In this document: one piece after another, positions 6,550 to 13,400 of the stretch
Layout: each line of letters opens with the position of its first letter
How positions within the stretch are numbered: the stretch's first letter is position 1
Source: an uncultured Bacilli bacterium
Lineage (GTDB): Bacteria; Bacillota_I; Bacilli_A; RF39; UBA660
Assembly (NCBI GenBank): GCA_944327425.1
Contig: CALVHJ010000024.1
Span: 1 to 14,997 of the forward strand
Length of the DNA: 14,997 nt
Reading direction: 5' to 3'
Translations under genes and position numbers: made by a program
Notes under the pieces: generated by a model
Database searches by the model: none
What the model was told of the DNA's origin: nothing
The model's input: the letters and a program-made list of their open reading frames with translations, nothing else

Positions 6550-7450
6550 TTAAATCAACACCTTCTTCTTTAATCATATCGGCAAATTCGACTTTAAAAC
6601 GTTCTACTTCTTTTTGTCTGGCATCTTCATAAATATTTTTAGCATTACATATCGCTTTATAGAAGTGTTTTAAAGTTACTGTTTTTTTATTATCATATAA
6701 AGCAAAAGTAAAGGCATTGGAAACAATAGTTAAGCAAATGTCGGGATAACGGGAAGCTATTTCATATACTCTTTTGTATTCATCAGTCATATCAACGATA
6801 AAACGCATAAGTTTTTCTTTAATAAAATCGGTATATTCACATTTTACGCCTGTTGTAGCTTCGATTTTAGGTATAGTACCCATTAATATTTGCACAGTAG
6901 TATCTTTATCGGTTTCTAGTACTTCAATTTTGGCAAATCTTCTTAAGAAAGCTCGATCTCTTAAAATGTAATGTTCATATTCCTCAGTAGTGGTAGCACC
7001 AATCATTTTGATAACTCCACGGTCTAATCCGGCTTTTAACATATTAGCAAAATCCATACCGCCATCCTTGTTTACAAGAAGATGAGTTTCATCAATAAAA
7101 ATTATGGTATCTTTTTTATTAGTGAGTTCCCGAACTAATAAATCGATACGACTTTCTTGTTCCCCGTTACTTGTTGTACTACCTAAGAGACTGGAAATAT
7201 TTATTTTGATAATTTGATAGTTTAATAAAACATCAGGTACATAACCTTTGATAATACGATATGCTAAGCCTTCAACAATAGCTGTTTTACCAATTCCTGG
7301 TTTACCTACTAAAAGAGCACTTTTTTCGGGAGTTAAAAGCGTTAATATTACTTGTTTTATTTCATTATCTCTGCCAATAGCAGGATCAGTAATATACTCT
7401 TTATCAGTTAAATTTTCACCATATCTTTCTAAAACACTTATTTCTTCCAT
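6536..7450 (-). CDS. Single-module Clp-type AAA+ ATPase (ClpA/B/C D1-like)
   Basis: 304 aa from the ATG at 7450, containing one AAA+ module related to the first ATPase ring of ClpA/ClpB/ClpC. Walker A GKPGIGKT is at 49-56, the Clp hallmark EGLAYRIIKGYVP at 60-72, Walker B IIFIDETH at 116-123, sensor-1 GATTTEEY at 151-158, and the arginine-finger region RDRAFLRRF at 164-172. The second ATPase domain, the N-terminal substrate domain and any ClpP-docking loop are all missing, so it is not a standard unfoldase; a role as a dedicated chaperone or complex remodeller is inference. A longer reading from 7510 is possible but would contain the promoter and the upstream gene's terminator. AGGTGA (7460-7455) 4 nt before the ATG supports the start. 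First gene of an operon with the dehydrogenase at 5503. Confidence 0.83.
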   Translation of the reverse strand: MEEISVLERYGENLTDKEYITDPAIGRDNEIKQVILTLLTPEKSALLVGKPGIGKTAIVEGLAYRIIKGYVPDVLLNYQIIKINISSLLGSTTSNGEQESRIDLLVRELTNKKDTIIFIDETHLLVNKDGGMDFANMLKAGLDRGVIKMIGATTTEEYEHYILRDRAFLRRFAKIEVLETDKDTTVQILMGTIPKIEATTGVKCEYTDFIKEKLMRFIVDMTDEYKRVYEIASRYPDICLTIVSNAFTFALYDNKKTVTLKHFYKAICNAKNIYEDARQKEVERFKVEFADMIKEEGVDLNETS

Positions 7451-7454
7451 ATAA

Positions 7455-7460
7455 TCACCT
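7455..7460 (-). promoter_or_regulatory. Ribosome binding site fixing the Clp-like start at 7450
   Basis: AGGTGA on the minus strand, 4 nt before the ATG at 7450. The alternative in-frame ATG at 7510 would put its first codons inside the upstream terminator hairpin and ahead of the promoter, so this downstream start is preferred. Confidence 0.65.
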
Positions 7461-7472
7461 ATTTTCTTTTTT

Positions 7473-7481
7473 ATTATACCA
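7473..7481 (-). promoter_or_regulatory. Extended -10 promoter of the Clp-like/dehydrogenase operon
   Basis: The minus strand reads TGG-TATAAT (7481-7473), an extended -10 element. The -35 region 17 nt upstream (TTTTTA) is poor, typical of extended -10 promoters. It lies just after the terminator at 7493-7521, so the operon is transcribed independently of the desulfoferrodoxin gene. Confidence 0.6.
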
Positions 7482-7492
7482 TTATTTTTCTC

Positions 7493-7521
7493 AAATAAAA
7501 AGCAAATCATAAACGATTTAC
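7493..7521 (-). terminator. Rho-independent terminator after desulfoferrodoxin
   Basis: On the minus strand, GTAAATC (7521-7515) pairs with GATTTGC (7508-7502) around a 6-nt loop, with one T-G wobble, followed by TTTTTATTT. The hairpin overlaps the stop codon of the gene at 7518-7901. Confidence 0.65.
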
Positions 7522-7901
7522 TTTAATTCTTTAAGCCATAAGCCATGTAAGTTACAATAAGCATAAGCATTTATTACTTTTTCACCATCTAATAGAGCAA
7601 ATTCTGCTATTGGATTATCATTAGGTTGTAGTTTTTTTCTTTTAATACCTTCGGTTGTCTCTAAATAAATCCATTCAATATAATGAGCTTCTTCCATAGG
7701 ATGAAGAACTTCACCTACCGTCACTTTAACTATATTATCACTTATGTTTACTACAGGTATATGTTTTTCAGTAGCTGCCTCCGTAGTATTGGCAGTTAAA
7801 ACATTCATATCCTCACCGCAGCAAATTGGTGTTACACCACTATCATTAATCATTTCAATTAAATTGCCACATCGACGACATAATAAAAATTTTCTTTTCA
7901 T
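7518..7901 (-). CDS. dfx: Desulfoferrodoxin (2Fe superoxide reductase)
   Basis: 127 aa, the usual length. It reduces superoxide to hydrogen peroxide in the cytoplasm without releasing oxygen, a typical detoxification route of anaerobes. Both metal sites are complete. The N-terminal desulforedoxin domain has the four cysteines C8, C11, C27 and C28 for centre I. The catalytic centre II has H47 (EKHIPV), H67 (LHPMEEAHY), H73, C116 and H119 (YCNLHGLW), the square-pyramidal His4-Cys site. E45-K46 match the conserved Glu-Lys pair next to the first ligand. The ATG at 7901 has GGAGGT 9 nt upstream. A terminator follows it. No rubredoxin or rubrerythrin gene is in the window, so its electron donor is encoded elsewhere. 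Confidence 0.96.
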   Translation of the reverse strand: MKRKFLLCRRCGNLIEMINDSGVTPICCGEDMNVLTANTTEAATEKHIPVVNISDNIVKVTVGEVLHPMEEAHYIEWIYLETTEGIKRKKLQPNDNPIAEFALLDGEKVINAYAYCNLHGLWLKELK

Positions 7902-7948
7902 TTTTTATTTACCTCCACTATAAGACTATCAAAAAATTAGGAAAATAG

Positions 7949-7963
7949 CTAGAATAATTATTG
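7949..7963. promoter_or_regulatory. Possible PerR/Fur-like operator upstream of dfx
   Basis: CTAGAATAATTATTG matches the PerR box consensus TTATAATnATTATAA at about 11 of 15 positions, including the central AATAATTAT. It lies some 50 nt upstream of the superoxide reductase start. In such AT-rich DNA this could be chance, and no PerR gene is in the window. Confidence 0.25.
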
Positions 7964-7978
7964 TTCTTTACATTAATT

Positions 7979-9643
7979 TTAAGGTTCATCTGGTTCCTCA
8001 GTTTGTTCTAATCCTGCTTTATCGGTGGCATTAATGGATACTAATTGACATTTTAGAAATAATTCTTCAATTGTATCATTTTCTATTTGGGTTGAGGGAT
8101 AATTATATCTAAAAGTAAATTCGTAATTTTTACCTTCTTCAATAGTATCTGCCATGCTTCTTAGAACTTTTACGGTTGCTATTTCTTCAAATTGATATTG
8201 TCTAACTACTAAATATAGATAAGCATAGTCGTTACTTTCTTCAACTTTTAAAATATTATAAGTTCTCGTAAATTCATATATTATATCATTATCATTACTA
8301 TTTATTTCTTTGTTTTTAAATAATAATTCTTGAGTATTTAAGGACATATAGACATTTTTTTCTATTTCAAAAGGATTTATATATATTTTTTTGTCTTTTA
8401 AATTTTCGATAAATTCATCAAAGAAATTTTTGTTCCATGATAAGTTTCTTATGTTGTAATCAAGATAATAACCATTATCATAATAACTTAAATCTATATT
8501 TACTTCTACATTATTAATATCAGGATATGTATATTCAATTTTAATAGTATCAGTTAAAGTGTTGTCAATTATAATATTATAGTTGCCATATAGGGCTAAG
8601 TCTTCACTTATACTTAGTTCTTTAGTTGTAGTTTTTGTTTTTTCATAGGGACTATTATAGATAATTTCTGTATTTGCTATTTCAATTGTACTAATAGACA
8701 AACCTATACCAGTTAGAAGAATAATTGTGATTAATTCTGCTAGAATGTGGCCGCCTTTTACCTTTTTATTAAATATAAAGTAAGTTCCTAATTGTAATAA
8801 AAGCACTCCACCTAAAAATAAGGCAATAAATAGAATGAAAATACCAAAATAAGTTATACCCTTAATTAGTAAATAAATTCCTATAACGATTAAAAAAGCC
8901 ATTCCTATTAAGTAGCATATTACGCCAAATAAACACATTGTAACAATAACTTTTAAAAAGAGAATACAGATATTGATAACCATGTCAATAATACTATGTT
9001 TTTTAGGAGTCACTTCTCTAATTTCTTTAGTTTGAGATGCTTCTATAGTTTCTTTTTTTATTTTTTTCTTGTTTTTTTTGACATCTTGCTCTTCTAGATC
9101 AGCGACTATTTTTTCAGAAATACCTTCAAAATATCTTTTTTGAATTATTTTGATAAATAAAATAATGGCTAAAATAAAATATGATAATTCAATTATAAAA
9201 GACCAGATACTATAAAAGGTGTTTGATATAGGGTATGATAGCGTACTAAATATATTCCAACCTAAATCTTTGATAAAAATAAATGGTATTTTAAAAATAC
9301 AGATTAAAAGAATTATCAAACATATTTCGACAACAAATTTTAAAATGTCTTTACCGCTTTTAGTGCTTAGTTCATTTAATACTTTATCAAATATTTGAGA
9401 TACTTTATCAATAAATTTATTTAAATAATTACTACCTTTTTGTTTTACTTTATAGGCTCCTAGAAGATCACTTGATATTTCATTTAAGTCTCCAAGCTCT
9501 TTTATAGCTTCCTCTTCAGTTAGGCCACGACTCTTTTTTTCTTCTATGTATCCTTCGTATTCACTTATTATATCTTCTATTTCTTTATCTTCTAACACAT
9601 CTAGTTTTTTTCTTAGTTTAGTTAAAAATTCTTCTTTGTTCAT
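7979..9643 (-). CDS. HAAS-domain multi-pass membrane protein paired with PadR
   Basis: 554 aa. Residues 1-62 are a HAAS/DUF1700 helical domain (KEEFLTKLRKKL...EEAIKELGDLNEISSDL), the module that typically sits beside PadR regulators and is thought to bind them. About six membrane segments follow (near 101-124, 145-167, 220-242, 245-262, 266-290 and 299-320), with a lysine-rich cytoplasmic loop at 176-215. Residues 325-554 form a beta-rich, probably extracytoplasmic domain resembling DUF4097-like putative adhesin regions, ending in an acidic tail. The start overlaps the PadR stop as ATGA and is served by AGGAG (9657-9653) inside padR. Family knowledge suggests an envelope-stress or membrane-sensing unit; the signal is unknown. 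Confidence 0.85.
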   Translation of the reverse strand: MNKEEFLTKLRKKLDVLEDKEIEDIISEYEGYIEEKKSRGLTEEEAIKELGDLNEISSDLLGAYKVKQKGSNYLNKFIDKVSQIFDKVLNELSTKSGKDILKFVVEICLIILLICIFKIPFIFIKDLGWNIFSTLSYPISNTFYSIWSFIIELSYFILAIILFIKIIQKRYFEGISEKIVADLEEQDVKKNKKKIKKETIEASQTKEIREVTPKKHSIIDMVINICILFLKVIVTMCLFGVICYLIGMAFLIVIGIYLLIKGITYFGIFILFIALFLGGVLLLQLGTYFIFNKKVKGGHILAELITIILLTGIGLSISTIEIANTEIIYNSPYEKTKTTTKELSISEDLALYGNYNIIIDNTLTDTIKIEYTYPDINNVEVNIDLSYYDNGYYLDYNIRNLSWNKNFFDEFIENLKDKKIYINPFEIEKNVYMSLNTQELLFKNKEINSNDNDIIYEFTRTYNILKVEESNDYAYLYLVVRQYQFEEIATVKVLRSMADTIEEGKNYEFTFRYNYPSTQIENDTIEELFLKCQLVSINATDKAGLEQTEEPDEP

Positions 9644-9972
9644 TTTTTAATACTCCTTTCAATATAATCATTAACGCTTTTTGAAAATTTTTGCCATTCT
9701 TTTAATTCTTTGTTCATTATTTCTAAACCACTAGTAGTAATGTGGTAATATTTTCTTATTGGTCCTTCCGTTGATTCTTTGGTGTATGCCTCAAAGTAGC
9801 CTTCATTGGTTAATCTTTTTAAAATGGGATAGATAGTACCTTCACTTACATCAACTACTTTACTAACACTTTCAACTAATTCATACCCGTACATATCTTT
9901 TTTCTTTACCATGAGAAAAATTAATAGTTCAAGTACACCTTTTTTAAATTGCGTATTTATAATATCACCCAC
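9640..9972 (-). CDS. PadR-family transcriptional regulator
   Basis: 110 aa, a short (subfamily 2) PadR winged-helix repressor. It begins ...NTQFKKGVLELLIFLMV, followed by the family signature MYGYELVESVSK, the recognition helix region VSEGTIYPILKRLTNEGYF, and the wing GPIRKYYHITTSGLE (residues about 20-85). A C-terminal helix (KEWQKFSKSVNDYI) would dimerise. The start is GTG at 9972, the only conventional in-frame start before QFKKG, yet it lies only a few bases from the predicted transcription start and has no Shine-Dalgarno site. It is coupled to the HAAS membrane protein gene by a 4-nt overlap. PadR proteins usually repress their own operon. Confidence 0.92.
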   Translation of the reverse strand: MGDIINTQFKKGVLELLIFLMVKKKDMYGYELVESVSKVVDVSEGTIYPILKRLTNEGYFEAYTKESTEGPIRKYYHITTSGLEIMNKELKEWQKFSKSVNDYIERSIKK

Positions 9973-9980
9973 TTACTAAT

Positions 9981-10009
9981 ATAATATGACCACTACTATG
10001 TTTTGTCAA
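9981..10009 (-). promoter_or_regulatory. Strong promoter of the padR operon
   Basis: On the minus strand, a perfect -35 TTGACA (10009-10004), a 17-nt spacer and -10 TATTAT (9986-9981). The predicted transcription start is about 9973-9975, so the GTG codon at 9972 would be at or within a few bases of the mRNA 5' end. Confidence 0.75.
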
Positions 10010-10048
10010 GTACTAAATAATACATATATTTATCTTTTGAAAAAAATG

Positions 10049-10057
10049 TGTTAAAAT
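10049..10057 (+). promoter_or_regulatory. Extended -10 promoter of the small membrane protein gene
   Basis: TGT-TAAAAT (10049-10057), an extended -10 element, has a poor -35 (TTTATC) 17 nt upstream. It diverges from the padR promoter across about 40 nt, so a PadR dimer bound between them could affect both genes. Confidence 0.45.
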
Positions 10058-10079
10058 GATTAAGTTAGGATGATAAAAA

Positions 10080-10373
10080 ATGAAAACTAAAAGTTTAATT
10101 ATTTGGTTAGTGGGATTGGGGATTTTGCTTGGATATTTTATGATTTGTTATAGTTTTGTTAATGAAACAATAAAAAAAGGAACTGAAGAGTTCGTTTATG
10201 AGTATTTTGGTGATAATTCTTTTCTATATTTAAAAGCAGAAGTAGAAAGTGATGATATTATTCATGTTTATTATAAATTTGATCAAGAATATTATCGTTT
10301 TTGGTTTCTAAAAAAGGGATATAATTATAATTTTATTAAAGTTGATAAGGATGTTCCAGCAAGAATTAAATAG
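10080..10373 (+). CDS. Small single-pass membrane protein, function unknown
   Basis: 97 aa. Residues 4-27 (SLIIWLVGLGILLGYFMICYSFV) form one hydrophobic membrane anchor or uncleaved signal. The remainder (about 28-97) is a charged, tyrosine- and aspartate-rich domain probably outside the membrane, with strand-like stretches such as DIIHVYYKFDQEYYRFWF. I do not recognise the family. The ATG at 10080 has AGGA 9 nt upstream. It is divergent from the padR-HAAS membrane operon and its stop TAG is one base from the stop of the Sua5 gene on the other strand. Codon use looks like its neighbours. It might be a target or accessory of the PadR/HAAS unit, but only position suggests this. Confidence 0.72.
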   Translation: MKTKSLIIWLVGLGILLGYFMICYSFVNETIKKGTEEFVYEYFGDNSFLYLKAEVESDDIIHVYYKFDQEYYRFWFLKKGYNYNFIKVDKDVPARIK

Positions 10374-10374
10374 G

Positions 10375-11403
10375 TTATTTTTCAAGATAATTAAAACTTA
10401 CCGAACGAATTAAACGATTCATAATAGCAAGACCTAAGCCTTCTTTTTTTACACCTTCAATTATAATATAATCAATATCTTCTTTATCTACTTTTCTTAA
10501 AATAGTAAAAATGTTATGCATGATCTCTTCTAGATCATTTTTCTTACCATAAGAAAAATATTGATATTTTGAAAATAAGTGTTGATGCTCTTTAGAGCCA
10601 ATTATAGCGGTTTTAGGTTTTAAATGTTCTTTTATTAGTTTTAATAAAAGAGACTCATCTGGTGAATAAATTAAAATAGCAGGTTTACTAGGAGCATAAT
10701 GTTTGTATTTCATGCCTGGGCTTCTAGGAGTAGCAATACTTTCTTTAAATAAACTAGCATCTAGTTTGCATGAGCCTACAACAGAAATAATATCTTCTTT
10801 AGTAATTTTGCCAGGTCTTAGAATAGTAGGTATACCATCTATTACTTCACAAACAGTTGATTCTAAACCTATTTTAGTTGGGCCACCATCAATCATAAAT
10901 GATACTTTACCCATAAATTCACTCTTGATGTCTTCTAATTTGGTACCGCTTGGTTTACTTGATAAATTAGCACTTGGTGCACATATAGGAATACCAGCAT
11001 ATTCAATTAATTTGTGAGCTATTTCATTTTCAGGCATACGAATACCTACTGTTTTTAAACCGGCATTAACTTTTGAAGGAATGTTTTTTTTACCTCTTAA
11101 AATAAGCGTAAATGGTCCAGGGAAGAAAGCATCAATTAGTTGTTGTTCTATTTTAGTTGGTGGTTTGGTTATATCTTTTAACATCTTAAAATTAGATATA
11201 TGAATGATTAAAGGATTATCTTTAGCTCGATTTTTAGCTTTAAAAATAAGAGAGGCAGCCTCATTATTTAAGGCATTAGCCCCTATTCCATATACTGTTT
11301 CGGTAGGAAAAATACCAATTTTTCCTTCTTTTAAACATTTAGCACAATATTTAAGTTCTTCTTCATTTAAATTGGTTCTAAAATCAAAAATTTTAGTTTC
11401 CAT
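10375..11403 (-). CDS. ywlC: Threonylcarbamoyl-AMP synthase, long Sua5 type
   Basis: 342 aa, the full Sua5/YwlC length rather than short TsaC. It makes threonylcarbamoyl-AMP from threonine, bicarbonate and ATP, the first step of the t6A37 modification of ANN-decoding tRNAs. The YrdC-type domain (about 10-205) shows GIFPTETVYGIGANA (30-44), KAKNRAKDNPL (55-65), PGPFTLIL (95-102), VGIRMPE and APSANLSSKPSGT (142-154), and ends with LRPG. The linker signature SPGMKYKHYAP (228-238) closes over the active site in Sua5 and leads to a C-terminal Sua5 domain (about 240-335). AGGGGAT upstream sets the ATG at 11403. It follows the TetR gene by 19 nt, so the two are probably co-transcribed. No other t6A genes are here. 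Confidence 0.95.
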   Translation of the reverse strand: METKIFDFRTNLNEEELKYCAKCLKEGKIGIFPTETVYGIGANALNNEAASLIFKAKNRAKDNPLIIHISNFKMLKDITKPPTKIEQQLIDAFFPGPFTLILRGKKNIPSKVNAGLKTVGIRMPENEIAHKLIEYAGIPICAPSANLSSKPSGTKLEDIKSEFMGKVSFMIDGGPTKIGLESTVCEVIDGIPTILRPGKITKEDIISVVGSCKLDASLFKESIATPRSPGMKYKHYAPSKPAILIYSPDESLLLKLIKEHLKPKTAIIGSKEHQHLFSKYQYFSYGKKNDLEEIMHNIFTILRKVDKEDIDYIIIEGVKKEGLGLAIMNRLIRSVSFNYLEK

Positions 11404-11422
11404 TATATCCCCTGATTTCTCT

Positions 11423-11992
11423 TTAGTTTTTTAATTTTTCGTATTTTTTTGATAATTCTTTATATATTTTTACAATACGAATTAAAATTTCTTTGTTATC
11501 AATGACTAAATCATTGGTAGCAATAAGAGTTGCTAGGCCATTAGCATATAGCCAGACATTCATAAATAAATTTTTAGCTTCATCAAAGTTTAGACCATGT
11601 TTATTAACAAGATTAATTATGGTTGATTGATTCCATTTTTCATTTAAAACATCATCTATACTTGTCCATTTTAAATTATGAGATAAAAACATACATTTAA
11701 AATAATTTTTATGCATGCCAGCAAATTCAACATAAGCAACACATACGGTAATTAAAGCATTTTTGTTGTCTACTCTTTTCATGATAAATTCATCATACTC
11801 TTTTTTAATAATATCATTTACATCACTTTTTAAATCATCTAAGCTTTTGTAAATACGGTAAATAGGTTTTGTGGATATTTCCGCATTTTTAGCTAAGTCA
11901 CGAGCATTAATTGATTCAATACCATTATTTTCGACCATTTTAATTGCTATTTTTAATAAATCATTCTTTTCTATTATTGCTTTACCTGCCAT
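11423..11992 (-). CDS. TetR-family transcriptional regulator
   Basis: 189 aa, usual TetR length. The N-terminal DNA-binding domain is clear: helix 1 ALLKIA-type segment (residues 10-22), then the helix-turn-helix INARDLAKNAEISTKPIYRIYKSLDDL (about 28-54), where IYRIYKS takes the place of the common LYYHFKS. The rest is all-helical, the ligand-binding and dimerisation core, ending in a lysine-rich tail. The ATG at 11992 has GGTGGTG upstream. A very strong promoter with an overlapping near-palindrome precedes it, fitting autorepression. The downstream gene is Sua5/ywlC, so this TetR may place a housekeeping tRNA-modification gene under its own control. The ligand is unknown. Confidence 0.88.
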   Translation of the reverse strand: MAGKAIIEKNDLLKIAIKMVENNGIESINARDLAKNAEISTKPIYRIYKSLDDLKSDVNDIIKKEYDEFIMKRVDNKNALITVCVAYVEFAGMHKNYFKCMFLSHNLKWTSIDDVLNEKWNQSTIINLVNKHGLNFDEAKNLFMNVWLYANGLATLIATNDLVIDNKEILIRIVKIYKELSKKYEKLKN

Positions 11993-12015
11993 ATTTCACC
12001 ACCCAATTCTTTAAA

Positions 12016-12031
12016 GGTAACTTATGTTATC
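12016..12031. promoter_or_regulatory. Candidate TetR autoregulatory operator
   Basis: GGTAACTTATGTTATC is an imperfect 16-bp palindrome (6 of 8 positions symmetric; half-site GGTAAC/GATAAC). It starts immediately downstream of the -10 box of the TetR promoter, where a bound repressor would block initiation. The palindrome is seen directly; the binding protein is inferred from position. Confidence 0.5.
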
Positions 12032-12059
12032 ATTATATCATAAATTTATTTTTTGTCAA
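12032..12059 (-). promoter_or_regulatory. Consensus promoter of the TetR-ywlC operon
   Basis: On the minus strand, a perfect -35 TTGACA (12059-12054), a 16-nt spacer ending in the extended motif TGA, and a perfect -10 TATAAT (12037-12032). Such a near-ideal promoter suggests the operon is kept down by a repressor. Confidence 0.78.
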
Positions 12060-12088
12060 ATTAAAACAAATACAAAGCGTACTTGTTT
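12060..12088 (-). terminator. Hairpin at the end of parB/noc (weak terminator)
   Basis: On the minus strand, AAACAAGTAC (12088-12079) pairs with GTATTTGTTT (12073-12064), 10 bp with one G-T wobble and a 5-nt loop. It overlaps the parB stop codon and is followed by the interrupted T tract TAATTT. It sits just upstream of the TetR promoter. Confidence 0.5.
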
Positions 12089-13388
12089 AATCTTTTTTTA
12101 TCTTAATTATAAATTGATAAACATCACTTAAATCAGTTTCTTCTAAAGAAATATTGAAGCCTTTATCTTGAAGAGTATCTTTGGTATTACGTACGGTATT
12201 TATAGCGGATTTTAAATCAATTCCTAGTTTTTCTTCTTGTTTTTGTTCATAATTAGGATCTAAAGTATCTATTAAATTTACAGGATCAAAAATTTCGTTT
12301 TGAGCTGTATTGGGAGTTTTTAAAGAGCCAAAGTTTGGATTTAAATTTGGTTGTTCATAAGATGGTTTTTCAATACTTACGGGTTCTTCTTTTGGAGGTT
12401 CAACAAGGGTATTATTGGGTTTAGAGGGGATAGTATCACTAGTATTTGTTTGATATGTTGTTGATGCTTTAGGAAGTTCTATATTTATAGCGGGGGTTTT
12501 TAAAAGTGGTTCTTCCATGTTCATGTTGACGGTTTCGTTTTCGAGGAAATTAAAGAAATTACCTTTAGAATCATTTCGGGCTTGTTCAACAGGTATAACA
12601 TCAGGATTAAACATTCTTTCACGTTCTATTTCTCTTAATTTACGAGCTATATCACTTTCTTCATTAACACTAGGAATTTCTGTTGCTTCTTTTCGAATAG
12701 CATCTATATCTATGTTTTTTACTAGGGGTATGTCCTCTTCTTCCTCTTCAATTTCAGCTTTTTTAGGCACTTCACTTAATCTTTTTAATTCCGCATCTAA
12801 ATCACGAACTGTCATTCTTTCATTAATTATCCTTCTTAACCATTTTCGTTGCTCTTCATGAGTTGGTAAAACAAGTAGGCTTCTAGCATGACGTTCACTT
12901 ATTTCCCCATTAATTAAAGCTTTTTGAACTTCTTCATCTAGGTTTAGTAAACGAAGTTTGTTTGCAATAGCACTTTGGGATAAGCCCATTTTTTTAGCTA
13001 ATTCAGCCTGGGTTAAATAACCTTTGTCTAATAGGTTTTTATAACTTCTTGCCTCTTCAATAGCTGATAAATCTCTTCTTTGGACGTTTTCAACAATGGC
13101 AACCTCAGCACTTTTGTTATCATCGATGTCAGCAATAATAGCCGGTACTTTAGTTAGACCAGCAATACCGGCTGCTTTATATCTTCTTTCACCAGCGATA
13201 ATTTCATATTTATCTTCAACTCGTCTTAATACTAATGGTTGGATAATCCCATGCTGTTTAATAGAAGCGGCTAGTTCTTCTAAGCCACGATCTTCAAAAT
13301 TTAGACGTGGTTGAAACCGATTGGGAATAATTTCATCAATTGGTATTTGTAATATGTTTTGCTCTAAGTTCACATTTATCAGCCCCAT
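12087..13388 (-). CDS. ParB/Noc-family CTPase DNA-binding protein with long disordered linker
   Basis: 433 aa against about 280-300 for typical Spo0J or Noc. The ParB N-terminal CTP-binding domain (residues 10-115) has PNRFQPR (22-28), GERRYKA (66-72) and ENVQRRDL (100-107). The helix-turn-helix (126-145) reads MGLSQSAIANKLRLLNL, closer to Noc (QSTIANKLRLL) than to Spo0J as I remember them. Residues about 208-385 are a low-complexity Glu/Pro/Asn-rich linker, then a compact C-terminal domain (about 388-433). Spo0J loads at parS for chromosome segregation; Noc blocks division over the nucleoid. No parA is adjacent. ATG 13388 lacks a ribosome site; GTG at 13373, five codons in with GGGG 9 nt upstream, is an alternative start. 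Confidence 0.9.
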   Translation of the reverse strand: MGLINVNLEQNILQIPIDEIIPNRFQPRLNFEDRGLEELAASIKQHGIIQPLVLRRVEDKYEIIAGERRYKAAGIAGLTKVPAIIADIDDNKSAEVAIVENVQRRDLSAIEEARSYKNLLDKGYLTQAELAKKMGLSQSAIANKLRLLNLDEEVQKALINGEISERHARSLLVLPTHEEQRKWLRRIINERMTVRDLDAELKRLSEVPKKAEIEEEEEDIPLVKNIDIDAIRKEATEIPSVNEESDIARKLREIERERMFNPDVIPVEQARNDSKGNFFNFLENETVNMNMEEPLLKTPAINIELPKASTTYQTNTSDTIPSKPNNTLVEPPKEEPVSIEKPSYEQPNLNPNFGSLKTPNTAQNEIFDPVNLIDTLDPNYEQKQEEKLGIDLKSAINTVRNTKDTLQDKGFNISLEETDLSDVYQFIIKIKKD

Positions 13389-13400
13389 TTACTATTATTA

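Noticed and set aside
6774..6971. Plus-strand open frames inside the Clp-like gene (also 7248-7454) and inside ywlC and parB (10703-11017, 11204-11434, 12517-12861, 13096-13314)
   Set aside because: They are antisense to well-supported genes, lack ribosome sites and give no recognisable protein; treated as shadows.
12087..13388. A parS or Noc-box site in or near parB
   Set aside because: Reading the window by eye, I found no TGTTTCACGTGAAACA-like or ATTTCCCGGGAAAT-like palindrome.
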